From positions 62,001-126,000 of the forward strand of contig OZ037928.1 in assembly GCA_964035575.1 (NCBI GenBank): a DNA stretch of 64,000 bases, in the 5' to 3' direction. Position numbers and translations under genes: made by a program. This document shows, piece by piece, positions 20,451-30,876 of the stretch. How positions within the stretch are numbered: the first letter of the stretch is position 1; each line of letters starts with the position of its first letter. This stretch comes from Rhynchopus sp. YZ270_cl-10. Taxonomy: Eukaryota; Euglenozoa; Diplonemea; Diplonemida; Diplonemidae. The notes under the pieces were generated by a model. The model saw only the letters and a list, made by a program, of their open reading frames with translations, was not told the origin of the DNA and did no database searches.

Positions 20451-21637
20451 TTTTGTGTCTTTCTCTGTTTGCGGTGTTGTGGGATCAGGGAAGAAACAGG
20501 GAGTCCAACTCTCCCCGACGGAATCGCCAACCAGGCCATTTTCAGGTTTTGTGTGCCTATCCCATAGGGTCAGTACTTGACTTCTGAAGGAAAAGCACAA
20601 AATGAACGTGGGGCGGTTTGCATAGCTGCGAACTTTGCTGCACATTGACGGAGCCTATAGCTATACCCTTTTCCTGGACTGGAATGCCATAAAGTGGTAT
20701 TTGAGGTTCACAACGAAGTGGGAGGGAGATATATCAGATTGCAACAATGATCACTCCCTTCCCCCCACCCCCTTGTCTTTGCTTCCCCCCACCCCCTTCC
20801 TTCCCCTCCTCCTCCCTAGTTCATACTCAAGGGCATCTTCCCTTTCGTGCACCGCTTAGTGGTGTCCTTCCGTAAATATCCAACTATTCTTTCCCCCACC
20901 CCTTACCCCTTTGCTTTAACTTATGCATGATGGGGAAGGTGAAGGGGGGGCAGAGTGGTAGGGGGGTGGGTCCCCCACCCCCAACCGCCCTGCCGCTCCG
21001 CCCCCAGGGGGGCCGCTAGGGGGTGCACTAGGGGGTGCGTGCACCCCCTTGAAATCTCAAAAAAGTCTGACGGGGGGTGCGCGCACCCCCGCACCCCCTC
21101 CAGAAAAAACACTGTAATGAAACCAAAAACCGCTAAGTACTCGGCAGGCCAAAACCACATCTGGACCGTAATATATCTGGACCGTAAAAATGTTCCAGTT
21201 GCCAAAAAACCCAAAAAGTTCCAGAATTTTTACGGTCCAAGTATTATACGGTCCAAAATTTTTACGATTACGGTATGCCCACCTGTGTGGCCTCTCATGT
21301 GACCATCAGCCGAAAAGCGACGTAATTAGTACACACCTTACGGTGTGTACTAAATACGTCGCTTTTTGGGGGCCCCCGGGTCCCCAAAAAGCGACTTAAT
21401 TAGTACGCGACGTAATAAGTACCCCCGTAATAAATACGCGACGTAATATGTACGCAGCCGGTACTTGGGCGTAATTGGGCAAAATTGGGCTGTACTTGGG
21501 TATAATTGACCCCAAGTGGGTCCAGATGGGCAGTGTTGGGTCCGGTTGGGTGGGTGAAAAAACGGTACATATCAGATAGCTCATAATGACATTTAAAAAA
21601 AAACGTTTTTCAGATGTTTTTGCCCATTTTGGTAATT
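20451..21637. other. Spacer between duplicated LRR genes
   Basis: The proximal part (20451-20890) is duplicated at 22826-23345. The rest holds a GTGCACCCCC-rich patch (20990-21105), TTTTTACGGTCC repeats (21160-21275) and a palindrome at about 21311-21366 built on AAAAGCGACGTA and its complement. No gene. Confidence 0.55.
21311..21366. repeat. Long palindrome
   Basis: GCGACGTAATTAGTACACACC faces GGTGTGTACTAAATACGTCGC with a few central bases. Further GCGACGTAAT half-sites follow to 21450. Confidence 0.65.
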
Positions 21638-22825
21638 CTACTGTCGACAACATTGCACGTTGCGAGGAAGCCGTCCAGCCCAAGTGTCTGTTTGCACGCC
21701 TGTGAGGTGAACTGTCGACAACGTCTTGCAATTACATAAGAAGTCCTCCCCGATCGAAGTGACTGCTTGCATGCCTGTGAGGTCAACAGTCGACAACGTC
21801 GTGCAATTACGTAAGAAGTCCTCCCCGATCGAAGTGACTGCTTTCATGCCTGTAAGGTCAACAGTCGACAACTTCGTGCAATTACGTAAGAAGTTGTTCC
21901 CGATCGAAGTGACTGCTTGCATGTCTGTGAAATCAACAGTCGACAACTTCGTGCAACCAACTAGGAAGTAGTTCCCGATCGAAGTGACTGCTTGCATGCC
22001 TGTGAGGTCAACAGTCGACAACGTCGTGCAACCAGCTAGGAAGTTGTCCCCGATCGAAGAGACTGCTTGCATGCCTGTGAGGTCAACACTCGACAACTTC
22101 GTGCAATCGTATAAGAAGTAATCCCCGATCGAAGTGACTGCTTGCATGCCTGTAAGGTCAACAGTCGGCAACGTCGTGCAATTACGTAAGAAGTTGTTCC
22201 CGATCGAAGTGACTGCTTGCATGCCTGTGAGGTCAACACTCGACAACTTCGTGCAATCGTATAAGAAGTAATCCCCGATCGAAGTGACTGCTTGCATGCC
22301 TGTGAGGTCAACAGTCGATAAATTCGTGCAATCAGCTAGGAACCGGTGCCCAATCGCGGTGACGAAGGGCAATTTTGGTAGGTCCAGTATGGTGTCGCAG
22401 TGAGGAAGGGAAGTGTCACGAATGTCATCCACAATCGACACGCAACTGGAACCAATGCACGTTACTGCACTTCCCTTGAAGAAGCTGTCTGGGATCGCAG
22501 TCACAACTTCTGCCTGCAGAAGCAAGGAAGCCACCTTCGCATCGGTCACCTCCTTCAACCTTTCATCTGTGATGTCGGTCTCACCCAGTACACGAAGTGC
22601 TGCTATGGCCTCGTATTTCGTTGTTTTCGTCAGTACTACTTTGTCCCCAGCACTCAGTTCTGTGATGTCCTCCCCTTCCTCCTTCCCTCCAAAGCCCATA
22701 TGAAAGCTGTCTTCTGCCAACCCCGTTGCTGTCGCCACCTTCTGCCGCAGGGCCTCCGTTGTGTCATCCTCACCCACCTCGATCGCATGCTCCGTTTCGT
22801 CATACCCCTGTATCGTCACATCCAT
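21638..22825 (-). CDS. Ubiquitin-like domain/BspA-type LRR protein, copy B
   Basis: A single-exon gene of 395 residues, ATG at 22825. Its first 200 residues differ from copy A at only a handful of positions (for example ALRQK for ALRRK, FFKGS for FFEGS), and the upstream 500 bp are also duplicated, so the two genes are a recent tandem pair. The LRR array has about nine 25-residue repeats with more varied subtypes than copy A (YDC, RNC, AGC, VGC contexts) and lacks the 225-bp higher-order unit. The array is where the copies diverge, by repeat gain, loss and shuffling. The C-terminus is shorter and ends differently (NVQCCRQ). Function is probably ligand or protein recognition through the LRR face; the partner is unknown. 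Confidence 0.8.
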   Translation of the reverse strand: MDVTIQGYDETEHAIEVGEDDTTEALRQKVATATGLAEDSFHMGFGGKEEGEDITELSAGDKVVLTKTTKYEAIAALRVLGETDITDERLKEVTDAKVASLLLQAEVVTAIPDSFFKGSAVTCIGSSCVSIVDDIRDTSLPHCDTILDLPKLPFVTAIGHRFLADCTNLSTVDLTGMQAVTSIGDYFLYDCTKLSSVDLTGMQAVTSIGNNFLRNCTTLPTVDLTGMQAVTSIGDYFLYDCTKLSSVDLTGMQAVSSIGDNFLAGCTTLSTVDLTGMQAVTSIGNYFLVGCTKLSTVDFTDMQAVTSIGNNFLRNCTKLSTVDLTGMKAVTSIGEDFLRNCTTLSTVDLTGMQAVTSIGEDFLCNCKTLSTVHLTGVQTDTWAGRLPRNVQCCRQ

Positions 22826-23631
22826 TTTTGTGTCTTTCTCTGTTTGTGGTGTTGTGGGATCAGGGAAGAAACAGGGAGTCCAACTCTCCCCGACGGAATC
22901 GCCAACCAGGCCATTTTCAGGTTTTGTGTGCCTATCCCATAGGGTCAGTACTTGACTTCTGAAGGAAAAGCACAAAATGAACGTGGGGCGGTTTGCATAG
23001 CTGCGAACTTTGCTGCACATTGACGGTGCCTACCCCTTTTCCTGGACTGGAATGCCGTAAAGTGGTATTTGAGCTTCACAACGCACACGAAGAAATGAAA
23101 AATGTGAATGTCCAGCTTACCGAGTTACCAATCAGGGGGGTGGGAGGGTGAAAGTGGGAGGGAGATATGTCAGATTGCAACAATGATCACTCCCTTCCCC
23201 CCACCCCCTTGTCTTTGCTTCCGTCCTCCCCTTCCTTCCCCTCCTCCTCCCTAGTTCATACTCAAGGGCATCTTCCCTTTCGTGCACCGCTTAGTGGTGT
23301 CCTTCCGTAAATATCCAACTATTCTTTCCCCCACCCCTTACCCCTTTGCTTTAACTATGCTTTCACACCGCGCCGTTCCCTATCAAAAAAGGAAAAGAAG
23401 ACTATTGCATCAGAAGCTGATTTCAAACAAGGAGATATATCGTATAGCTACTGCCCCTTAGACAGCCCCTCTCCATCCCATGTCTGCTCTAGACCAGCTT
23501 CATATACCTCACACGACAACAAGTTTCTTCTCTACTATGTGTGACCCCAATCAATGCAAAAGCGCAGAAGAGACAAGAAGAAAAAGATGCGCAAGTCGCA
23601 AATACAAAAGGGGGGCTGGGATGCTTTTTTT

Positions 23632-23693
23632 TGATAAAATTGTTGGAAATTGTTGGAGTAGTGTATTGTGTTGCCACAGTTGTGCAATCTCCG
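23632..23693 (-). repeat. H2 short repeat, copy 5
   Basis: Carries a duplicated TTGTTGGA segment and lacks part of the CTACACTA core. The A-rich tail on the minus strand is kept. Confidence 0.5.
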
Positions 23694-23708
23694 TTTTTAT
23701 TTTTTTTT

Positions 23709-23754
23709 GAAAAAATTTGGTTGTACACCCGAGGATGAGAGGTCCACTCTTCTC
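23709..23754 (-). repeat. H1 short repeat, diverged copy
   Basis: Retains GTGGACC, CATCCTCGGGTGTAC and AACCAAATTTTTTC; the CTACACTA core is lost. It lies only 15 bp from the H2 copy. Confidence 0.45.
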
Positions 23755-24254
23755 TTTTGTTTTTTTTCCCGACGGTGTCCACATCAGAACATTCATTCAT
23801 GAGTTCAACACCAGTTGTCACGGAACAAAGTGGGTTAGAGCCTATGCACCATGCACAACACAAAATCACTGCAATTTGTGAGCTCTCCTAATTAAGGGTA
23901 TTTTTTTTCTGTTATTTTGCGCCTTTTATTGTTTGTTTCCCAACCCCAAACCCGAAAACCTCGTAACTTGCTTCTGTTTATCGTTTACACTGGGTTTACT
24001 GCTGTTTACACTCAACTTCTTGTTGTGCTCCCCGCCCCGTTCGCTGCTGGTCTTCAATAGGGGCGCGCTCTTCAGCAAGGATACGAAGAAAACGCACTGC
24101 TGCAAAGTCCCAGCACCACTATGGGCGTATGTGAGTGTTGTGCTGAACCTTCTCTTTCTGTGCAAAGTCGCACTTTACCTTCTATATTCGGCCTGTTCGA
24201 TCACGTGCTAGACACTTGGCCATATTATATGATATGTTCGTCCATGAATTTGCA

Positions 24255-24430
24255 CCTTTCCTCCACTCCCTTACTTTAGAACAGGAAAAACACTTCTGTC
24301 ACGTAACACTATGTTACTTCCTATTTTTCCATCATTTTCAACACTTTCGACACACTTTACCCATCCATTTCACAACTTTCCTTAACACCATTCCCCGCGT
24401 CTTCACTTTGTACAGGCAAGCAGTGCTCTC
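24255..24430 (-). repeat. Orphan copy of the NTPase 5' flank
   Basis: Matches 28765-28925, 32340-32490 and 36905-37065 (shared GGAAAAACACTTCTGTCACG and CAACACTTTCGACACACTTT on the plus strand). No NTPase coding sequence is next to it, so a neighbouring gene copy was probably lost. Confidence 0.65.
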
Positions 24431-24560
24431 AAGATCCTCCACGTAGGGGAGGATATTTCCTCCAGGGGCTTTTTTTTTTTTTTTTCAGGCTTTTTTGGTG
24501 GAGGATTTCCTCCATTTTTTTTTTTTTTTTTGGCAGGCTCGGGTGGAGGATTATCCTCCT
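24430..24560. repeat. GGAGGAT palindromes separated by T runs
   Basis: Three short palindromes of the form GGAGGATTnnCCTCC, the last two after T runs of 15 or more. Same design as the ACGATCG and AAGATCTT blocks with a different core. Confidence 0.55.
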
Positions 24561-24654
24561 AGGGGTTTTATAGTGGGGAGTCACTTTGTCTCCCCCGAGG
24601 GAGCCAATATTTTCCCGAGCCTGTATGCACCGTCCAGGGCTGCACCTTAAAAAA

Positions 24655-24855
24655 AATTGCCTGCCGCGCCATTTTCATTTTTGCTACTCAAAAAAAGGGT
24701 TCGTTGAGTGATTCTGTGGTGTAAAAGGAAGCATTCTTACACCGTACCCTAATTTTTTTTTCGCCTGCGGCGCCATTTATATTAATTTTTTTGCTCCGCA
24801 AAAAAATAGAGTTGGCAATGTCTTTGGATACCCTTGCATTTTGCAGCCAAAAAAT
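24655..24855 (+). repeat. Repeat related to the hAT element interior
   Basis: Shares GCCTGCGGCGCCATTT, GAGTGATTCT and TTACACCGTACCCTAATTTT with 3320-3500 in the same order. The hAT ends are not seen around this copy. Confidence 0.6.
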
Positions 24856-24899
24856 ACAACTTGACCAAGGGGGGTCCGTAAGTTTGTGTATTCGTGTGT

Positions 24900-25760
24900 A
24901 AAATTTCCGGCCCTTTTGGGTGAAAAAAAAAAAGGGTGAGGGGAGTTGGGTCCAGTCATAGGGGGTATAGCATATTTTCTGGAAAATTCTTCAAAAAAGC
25001 AAGGATTTTTGCTGAGCACAATGAAATTTTCAGAAAAATCCCAATTTTCGGCCAAATTTGGAGCAAATTAGGGCCCACACACCCCGATTTTGGGTCAAAA
25101 ACCGATTTCATTTTTGCTCAGGAGTGCCTACGATTCCGCAAACCAGAGGTCCTCTGGATGCATGCATTGATAAACACAACACTGGAAATTGCAAGGAACA
25201 GGTCTGCATGCGTGTTCTCTAGCCACTACAGCTACAGGGTATGCACAAAATGACCGTATTGTGGTTGAATTTTGACTTGCAAATGTTTATTCACGAACAT
25301 GTATTTCTGAGGTTTTTTGGATTCTTTGGGCCATTTTATGACTTCGGGTGCCTACCACGCCCGTTTTTGGGCAATAAAAATTTTTTTGTCTGGTCAAAAA
25401 TCGCCTTGTACTTGTGAAAGGAATTGCTAAGGAAATGTGAAATATGCGTGTTTTGGTACACAAAAGTGCGTTTTGGGTGCTTCTGAAGGGTCAAAACACC
25501 AAAATGTTGCGTTTTTTTGCGTTTTTGGTCTCCCAAGGACCCACTATTTTGGGTGAATTTTTTTTTCACCTTTGCGAAAAAAAACTGAAAAATCACGGCT
25601 ATAAGAACGCTAAGAAAAATCGATATTCATTTTTTGGGCAGAAAAGTGCGTTTTAGGTGCCCACCGATGGTCAAAACATCAATTTTTTTTGTGTTTTTGG
25701 CATCTTTGGACACCCAAGGACCCATTATCGGGGTGATTTCTTTTTGCCTGAGATTTGCCC
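24900..25760. repeat. Degenerate interspersed repeat, long copy
   Basis: GGGCCATTTTATGACTTCGG, CCACGCCCG, TTTTTGGGC and GGTCAAAAATCG at 25325-25405 match 54430-54520 and, inverted, 54690-54780. The rest consists of slowly varying lines of GTCAAAACACC-type sequence. No coding content. Confidence 0.5.
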
Positions 25761-25984
25761 AGGCCTAATGCTATCCGCTGGTTCGCTGGTTCACTTTTAT
25801 TTATTATTTTTTTTTTTTATCCGCTGGTTCGCTGGTTCACCCTTAAAATGGGGGTTTTTGGGCTGGGGGGTTCTCTGCCTGTGGTATGCCGTGGGTACCT
25901 TGGTCCTGGAGATGTGGGCGCCTGCGCCCGCATCTTCAGGAGGTGACGATGGAGGCTTGTTCCAGGGACTCAATGATGCACACC

Positions 25985-26131
25985 CCTTGCCGGCAAAAAT
26001 AAAAGTAGCGTACCGTGCGCCTGCGGCGCAGCTCAAAAACTGGCAGCCCACAGACCTCTACCATAGTTTGGCTGTAAAAATATTTGGTTTTAGGTCACAA
26101 TTTTAAAAATGTTGCGTACCGTGGCTTCGCC
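25985..26131 (+). repeat. GCGTACCGTG repeat, full unit pair
   Basis: GTAGCGTACCGTGCGCCTGC, then CATAGTTTGGCTGTAAAA, then ATGTTGCGTACCGTGGCTTC, as at 8001-8126. Confidence 0.65.
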
Positions 26132-26451
26132 AGAAAGTTTTGATGTCAACCGCCGTTTCTTGTTGTACTGAGGGAAGGTTGCGTTCACAAGAGAGAACCT
26201 AGTGTGACGGCTTGACGTGGAAAACGTGAGAAAAGGGCGGGTTTGGTTCTTGATGCACGTTACCATCCCATGTCATCACGTATTTACGCGAAATGAACGG
26301 ACCTTTTCGCGGAGCGCAAAAAAAATTTTTTTTGACCCCTTTTTTTGGACATATCTTTACGGTTTTGGGGGGGGAGAATTCATGGAAATAAGCGAAAACC
26401 CTGGACCCCTTCCCGGAGCGGAATTTTTTTTTCGCTTTTTTTTTTTTTTTT

Positions 26452-26500
26452 GAAAACTTGGTTGTTTTAGTGTAGACACCCGAAGATGAACTCCACTATA
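26452..26500 (-). repeat. H1 short repeat, directly after a stop codon
   Basis: Begins about 10 nt after the stop of the proline-rich gene at 26511 and ends in a run of 17 A on the minus strand. It could be this gene's 3' end. Confidence 0.65.
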
Positions 26501-26510
26501 CTACACGCGT

Positions 26511-27011
26511 CTAAGTGATGCCGGAGTTACTCCATGCAATGCTCATGGCGGTCGTCGTCGTCCAGTCTCGATTGGGCGGCGGCGGCGGCACTGGCTTCCT
26601 GGCTGCAGTCAACCCACGGTCGGGTGGGGGCGGCGGCGGGGGCTTGTTCTTCAGCGCCTTGTGAGGCGTCTTGACCTTCCCACCGGTGGTGCACGTCATG
26701 GTGGGGGTCGCTGTTGTTGTGGCTCCTGCGGGGAAGCAGGCGCCGGGTGTCTCGTCTTCGGTGCAAGTCGCTGCTGCTGCTCGCACCAACATCGCAAGCG
26801 CTACGGCCCGCGGTGTCACGTCATGTGGCGGTTGCACCGCCGTTTCCTCTTCTGCCACCTCTATCGTGAGCTGCGAGATCAGCCCCGATAGAGTGCATGC
26901 AGCTGACACCAGGTCGGCCGCATCACACCACTCATCCTCAGTCATCGCTTCAGCCGTCATAGCCCGCGCCTGAGCAATCGCCATATCATATCTCCTTAAA
27001 AGGAGAGTCAT
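26511..27011 (-). CDS. Small proline-rich protein, unknown
   Basis: 166 residues from the ATG at 27011. Residues 8-65 are helical with alternating acidic and hydrophobic positions (EAMTEDEWCDAADLVSAACT), then a Thr/Ala/Cys-rich stretch, then two poly-proline runs of seven and six (PPPPPPP at about 122-129, VPPPPPP at about 140-146) in a basic context. Poly-proline runs of this kind commonly bind profilin, SH3 or WW partners; that is inference only. GC content is far above the flanks, which supports coding. An acceptor-like AG upstream is not obvious. H1 follows the stop almost directly. I recognise no family. Confidence 0.5.
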   Translation of the reverse strand: MTLLLRRYDMAIAQARAMTAEAMTEDEWCDAADLVSAACTLSGLISQLTIEVAEEETAVQPPHDVTPRAVALAMLVRAAAATCTEDETPGACFPAGATTTATPTMTCTTGGKVKTPHKALKNKPPPPPPPDRGLTAARKPVPPPPPNRDWTTTTAMSIAWSNSGIT

Positions 27012-28226
27012 ATTCGCGTGTAGTATGGTGGGAGAGGGCGAACCCCCTCCCTTCCTCCTGTATGGGGGACTCCACTGGTGGGGACCAATGAAGTACAGAT
27101 TTTTTTTTCCCGCTGGTTCACTTTTTTTCCCCCTCCCCCAAAGTTAGCATTAGGCCTGGATTTGCCTTTGCCAAAATCGAAAAAAAAAAAAAATTGTGGC
27201 GGAATTTGCTAAGGAAAAGCCGAAATTGTGGGCCCTGTAGTAATGCATAAGGTGCATAATGCATATGGTTCACCCCCAGATCGTCAAAACACCCGATTTT
27301 TGCGTTTTTTTGCACTTTTTGGTGCCCAAAAACCCAACTCAGGGGTCGAAATTTTCCCGAAAAAAAATTTTTTTTTTTTGAGATTTTTCGATTTTTTGAC
27401 AAGGCGCTGGCCCATACAAAGTGCACTGGTGGTGCAGAAAATGGCTGGGGAATAAACTCTAGATGCTCAAAACAGCTCAATTCTTGCTTTTTTTGACTTT
27501 TTGGTCCCAGGAGGGTGCCTAGGGTGTAGTGAGCAGGCCTCAAAAACACTTGTGAAAAAAATTTTTGGGATTTTTTTTTTTTGAGATTTTTGAAAAATCG
27601 GCCGATTTTGCGACCAATTTTGGCTGGGGAATTTCGACGACCAAAGGGTCCCCCCTTTGGTTTTTTCCAAAAAATCGGGTATTTTTTGTGTGTACAATTG
27701 TACACCCGGTCTGCCGGTCTTTTTCGAGGGTGGGTAGGACCGGCCCTTATAGCCGGTAATCCTTAAGAGCCGGTCTTTTTACGGACCCTAAAGACCGGCT
27801 ATACACACTAATTACGTGTCTGGTCGTTGCCGGTCTATTTACGGATCCCCCCAAAGCTGCAAAAATTTTGCCGTTTTTTTATAATTACCGCCGTTGCATC
27901 AGCCCCTGCTTCTGGAAGACGTATTGGTTTTGTACGGTTCGTGGAGCGTACGGTGCAAGAGAAAGGATTAGATTTCCGTTTTTTATTATCTCGCAAAATT
28001 GACCCGCCTCTCCGCTCTGTGGCTGTCAGGGAGGCGCGCGCGAAGCGCGCGACGACCGCTTGTTGCGGGGGAAAAATTTTTTTTTTTGGGGGTTTTTTTG
28101 CAAAAATAAAATCCTCCTCATTTCGAAAATTCTGCTTTTTTCGTGGAGGATCTTGAGAGCCCTGCAGGCAAGAAAAACTTTTTTTTTTGTGCAATCTCAG
28201 TTTCTGTGTAACTTTATGTGTAATCT
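27012..28226. other. Spacer with degenerate repeats
   Basis: 27150-27700 is another copy of the degenerate AT-rich repeat (GGTGCCCAAAAACCC and similar). 27710-27850 has five CCGGTC half-sites. 27880-28065 has a plus-strand frame of about 60 codons with protein-like composition (GRRIGFVRFVERTVQEKG) but no start or domain I know. Confidence 0.4.
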
Positions 28227-28340
28227 CTACTCCACCTTGTCCCATTTCTCCGGTAGCAGCCGCGTCTCCACGGACATGCGGGTATGTGGACCTTCCTCAA
28301 AGTCTTTTCGTCTATCCACTGGTAATTGTGCCCTTACCCC
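28227..28340 (-). CDS. Candidate terminal exon (37 residues), copy 1
   Basis: After an acceptor-like CCCTCTGTAG (ends at 28341) the minus strand reads 37 residues to a stop: hydrophilic, with KDFEEGPHTRMSVETRLLPE in the middle. The same exon, in the same frame with its own AG acceptor (TGTCCAG), is at 35011-35124. In this copy the sequence immediately upstream is the broken NTPase gene, so its natural upstream exon is missing. No family recognised. Confidence 0.4.
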   Translation of the reverse strand, partial: GVRAQLPVDRRKDFEEGPHTRMSVETRLLPEKWDKVE

Positions 28341-28369
28341 CTACAGAGGGCACACACGATTGCCACTTG

Positions 28370-28717
28370 CATGGCTGCCGTTCTTCCTACGCCATGCTCG
28401 CCCGTCAACATGAAGAACAAGCCTTCTGTGGCAAAGGTGCTGTGGAGAGCCTCCTGCAGGTCGCCATCTTGCTTTCTTGCAATGTATTGTCCTTCGGGGG
28501 TGTACGGTGCTGTCACAACCTTCTTCAGCGTCCTGTCGAGATCGTACTGTGTGTCTGGGCCGTAGTGTGCCTGGTACCAATCACTTTCGACACAATAATA
28601 ATACGCAGCACTAACGCCCACTCCACACAGCAGCACACTAATGTAAGAAGTTGCAACGTTCGTCGCCCATGGCACCCGGTTCTCTGGGGTCGTTCTGAGT
28701 GCCTTCTGTTCTGCCAT
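28370..28717 (-). pseudogene. Truncated P-loop NTPase gene, 5' part only
   Basis: The first 116 codons match the NTPase copy at 35466-36856 almost perfectly, from MAEQKALRTT through the TM segment to GEHGVGRTAAMQ. Homology stops within a few bases of the P-loop and is replaced by sequence from the candidate terminal exon region. A deletion has removed about 1 kb, including the rest of exon 1 and exons 2 and 3. The 5' flank (to about 29110) is intact and shared with copy C. Translation would give a membrane-anchored stub that ends soon after the phosphate-binding loop. The loop already has Arg in place of Lys. Confidence 0.85.
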
Positions 28718-29295
28718 TCTTTTTGTGTTATGTCCCAGTTGCTGTGTGGCTTGTAAGGATTGTGCAAGAGAATAGGAAAAACACTTCTGTCACGTCACAC
28801 TATGTTCCTTCCTATTTTCCATCATTTTCAACACTTTCGACACACTTTACCTATCCAGTTACAACTTTCCTTAACTCCCTTCCCACACAACGTCGTGTGG
28901 CGTGTTCACTTTGTGCAGGCAAGAAAAAGTTATCACAAAGTTCCCTTACCCCCTTGAGAGGGCCCACATCAGAGACCTCACAACCTTAACAATCGCAGCA
29001 CGGAAGAAGTGAGCTTGTCTTGTTCAGACAGTTCACAACACGCTGCTTTTTCCTTTTTTTGCTCCCACCCTCCAACTCCTCAAAACAATATTATTGCGTA
29101 AATTAGAACAAAAACAATGATTAAGATATTATTTTCAATCGAAAGATGGAGTTTTGTCCACCAGCGTCGTCTCCTCTTTTCTTGAATAAAAAATCTCTTG
29201 TTTTTTTGGTGTGGCCCGCCCCTCGATTTAACCCACTTTTGGGCCATTCTTGGGCCGTGTTTTTTTAGGTGTATTTTTTAATTTTTTTGCCCTTT

Positions 29296-29990
29296 ACACA
29301 GTATACACAGTATACACAGTATACACAGTATACACAGTATACACAGTATACACAGTATACACAGTATACACAGTATACACAGTATACACAGTATACACAG
29401 TATACACAGTATACACAGTATACACAGTATACACAGTATACACAGTATACACAGTATACACAGTATACACAGTATACACAGTATACACAGTATACACAGT
29501 ATACACAGTATACACAGTATACACAGTATACACAGTATACACAGTATACACAGTATACACAGTATACACAGTATACACAGTATACACAGTATACACAGTA
29601 TACACAGTATACACAGTATACACAGTATACACAGTATACACAGTATACACAGTATACACAGTATACACAGTATACACAGTATACACAGTATACACAGTAT
29701 ACACAGTATACACAGTATACACAGTATACACAGTATACACAGTATACACAGTATACACAGTATACACAGTATACACAGTATACACAGTATACACAGTATA
29801 CACAGTATACACAGTATACACAGTATACACAGTATACACAGTATACACAGTATACACAGTATACACAGTATACACAGTATACACAGTATACACAGTATAC
29901 ACAGTATACACAGTATACACAGTATACACAGTATACACAGTATACACAGTATACACAGTATACACAGTATACACAGTATACACAGTATAC
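29296..29990. repeat. Perfect 9-bp minisatellite, about 77 copies
   Basis: The unit TATACACAG repeats without a visible interruption for 695 bp. All reading frames stay open (Thr-Val-Tyr, Gln-Tyr-Thr or Cys-Ile-Leu repeats), which is a property of the unit and not evidence of coding. Perfect homogeneity implies recent expansion. Confidence 0.97.
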
Positions 29991-30204
29991 ATGTTTTTGG
30001 GCTCATTAAAATTCCTTAACACTCAGTGTTAAGGTCTTTAAGGTTGCTTCACCACCATCCCTAACGCATACCCCCCTAATATCGCATCGGTTGCGTTGGT
30101 TTGTGTGCGTTGCAAACCTTTCATACAGCAACCACACCAGCGAGTGAGTGTTAAGGATTGCCAAAAAAAAAACTAAATTCAATTCCCCCTTCAGTTACCC
30201 TTAG

Positions 30205-30320
30205 GCATACCTCGAAGGCGAATACGTATTCGCCCTATATTCGGATCCCAAAATTCCTGGGCCATATATTCGGATCCGAACATAAGGCGAATACGAAATT
30301 CGTCTTCGAGGTATGCGTAG
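30205..30320. repeat. Foldback inside the TIR element
   Basis: GCATACCTCGAAGGCGAATACG at the left faces a near-complement ending GAGGTATGC at the right. Two ATATTCGGATCC units lie between. Confidence 0.65.
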
Positions 30321-30876
30321 GGGCGCCTTAACAAAGGAAAAAAGTCATTATCGGTCCCTCACGGTTTTTGGCTTCCCGAATATCGGGAATAAAGTGACCA
30401 GCTGGACCAACTGTGGCACAGCAGTTAACAGGCTCAACCCGATTATTCTGCCAGGGCACGCCATGTGCCCCCCCGAGGTGAACTGTCTGGCTCCTTGAAG
30501 CCAAGGAGGACTCAAGGTCAATCGGTTTCCCCCTTAGGGTATCCCTTCCCAGAAAACCCCGATTTTAGCCACCGTGTTGTGAATTATTCCTAACCGAAAG
30601 GTTCGGACCACCCCAAATTTCCCCTCCAGTCACTATGCAGAGGTGCCTCCGGGTCAGACCTAGCGTGAAAACCACCCCAAAAAAAACACCGGGTAACAAA
30701 TTAAAAAAGGGACCCCCCCTCGATTTAACCCACTTTTGGGCCATTCTTGGGCCATTCTTGGGACACGCAAAACCACAAATCGGGCCACACCATTTTTGCA
30801 AATAAAAAGTAGAAAATAAGAATAAACAATATCAAAAAATAACCACAACACTAACTTACTTCACACGCTCACTCTT

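Larger units (their letters stand above)
22826..26510. other. Gene-poor region, repeats and duplicated spacer
   Basis: 22826-23345 duplicates the spacer of LRR copy A. Beyond it are H1/H2 repeats, an NTPase upstream-region fragment (24255-24430), GGAGGAT/ATCCTCC palindromes (24430-24560), the GCCTGCGGCGCCATTT repeat and a long degenerate repeat (24900-25760). No gene is supported. Confidence 0.5.
29207..30792. mobile_element. 1.59-kb TIR element carrying a 9-bp minisatellite
   Basis: Bounded by a perfect 12-bp inverted repeat, TGGTGTGGCCCG at 29207-29218 and CGGGCCACACCA at 30781-30792. The flanks, ending TCTCTTG plus T6 on the left and starting T5 GCAAATAAAAAG on the right, join seamlessly at the homologous empty site near 35371-35382. 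A T-tract duplication of about 5 bp is implied. Inside are a copy of CCTCGATTTAACCCACTTTT next to each end in the same orientation, the minisatellite, a CCTTAACACTCAGTGTTAAGG-type palindrome near 30013 and a foldback at 30205-30320. No transposase is visible, so it is non-autonomous. I do not know the superfamily. Confidence 0.75.

Noticed and set aside
28195-28225. CAGTTTCTGT followed by CTTTATG, similar to a euglenozoan spliced-leader 3' end
   Set aside because: Only about ten bases match, it is inside a duplicated NTPase flank, and no spliced-leader RNA features (donor, Sm site) follow.
29250-30032. Open frames of 240-260 codons through the minisatellite
   Set aside because: A 9-bp unit without stop codons keeps frames open automatically; the peptides are pure three-residue repeats.
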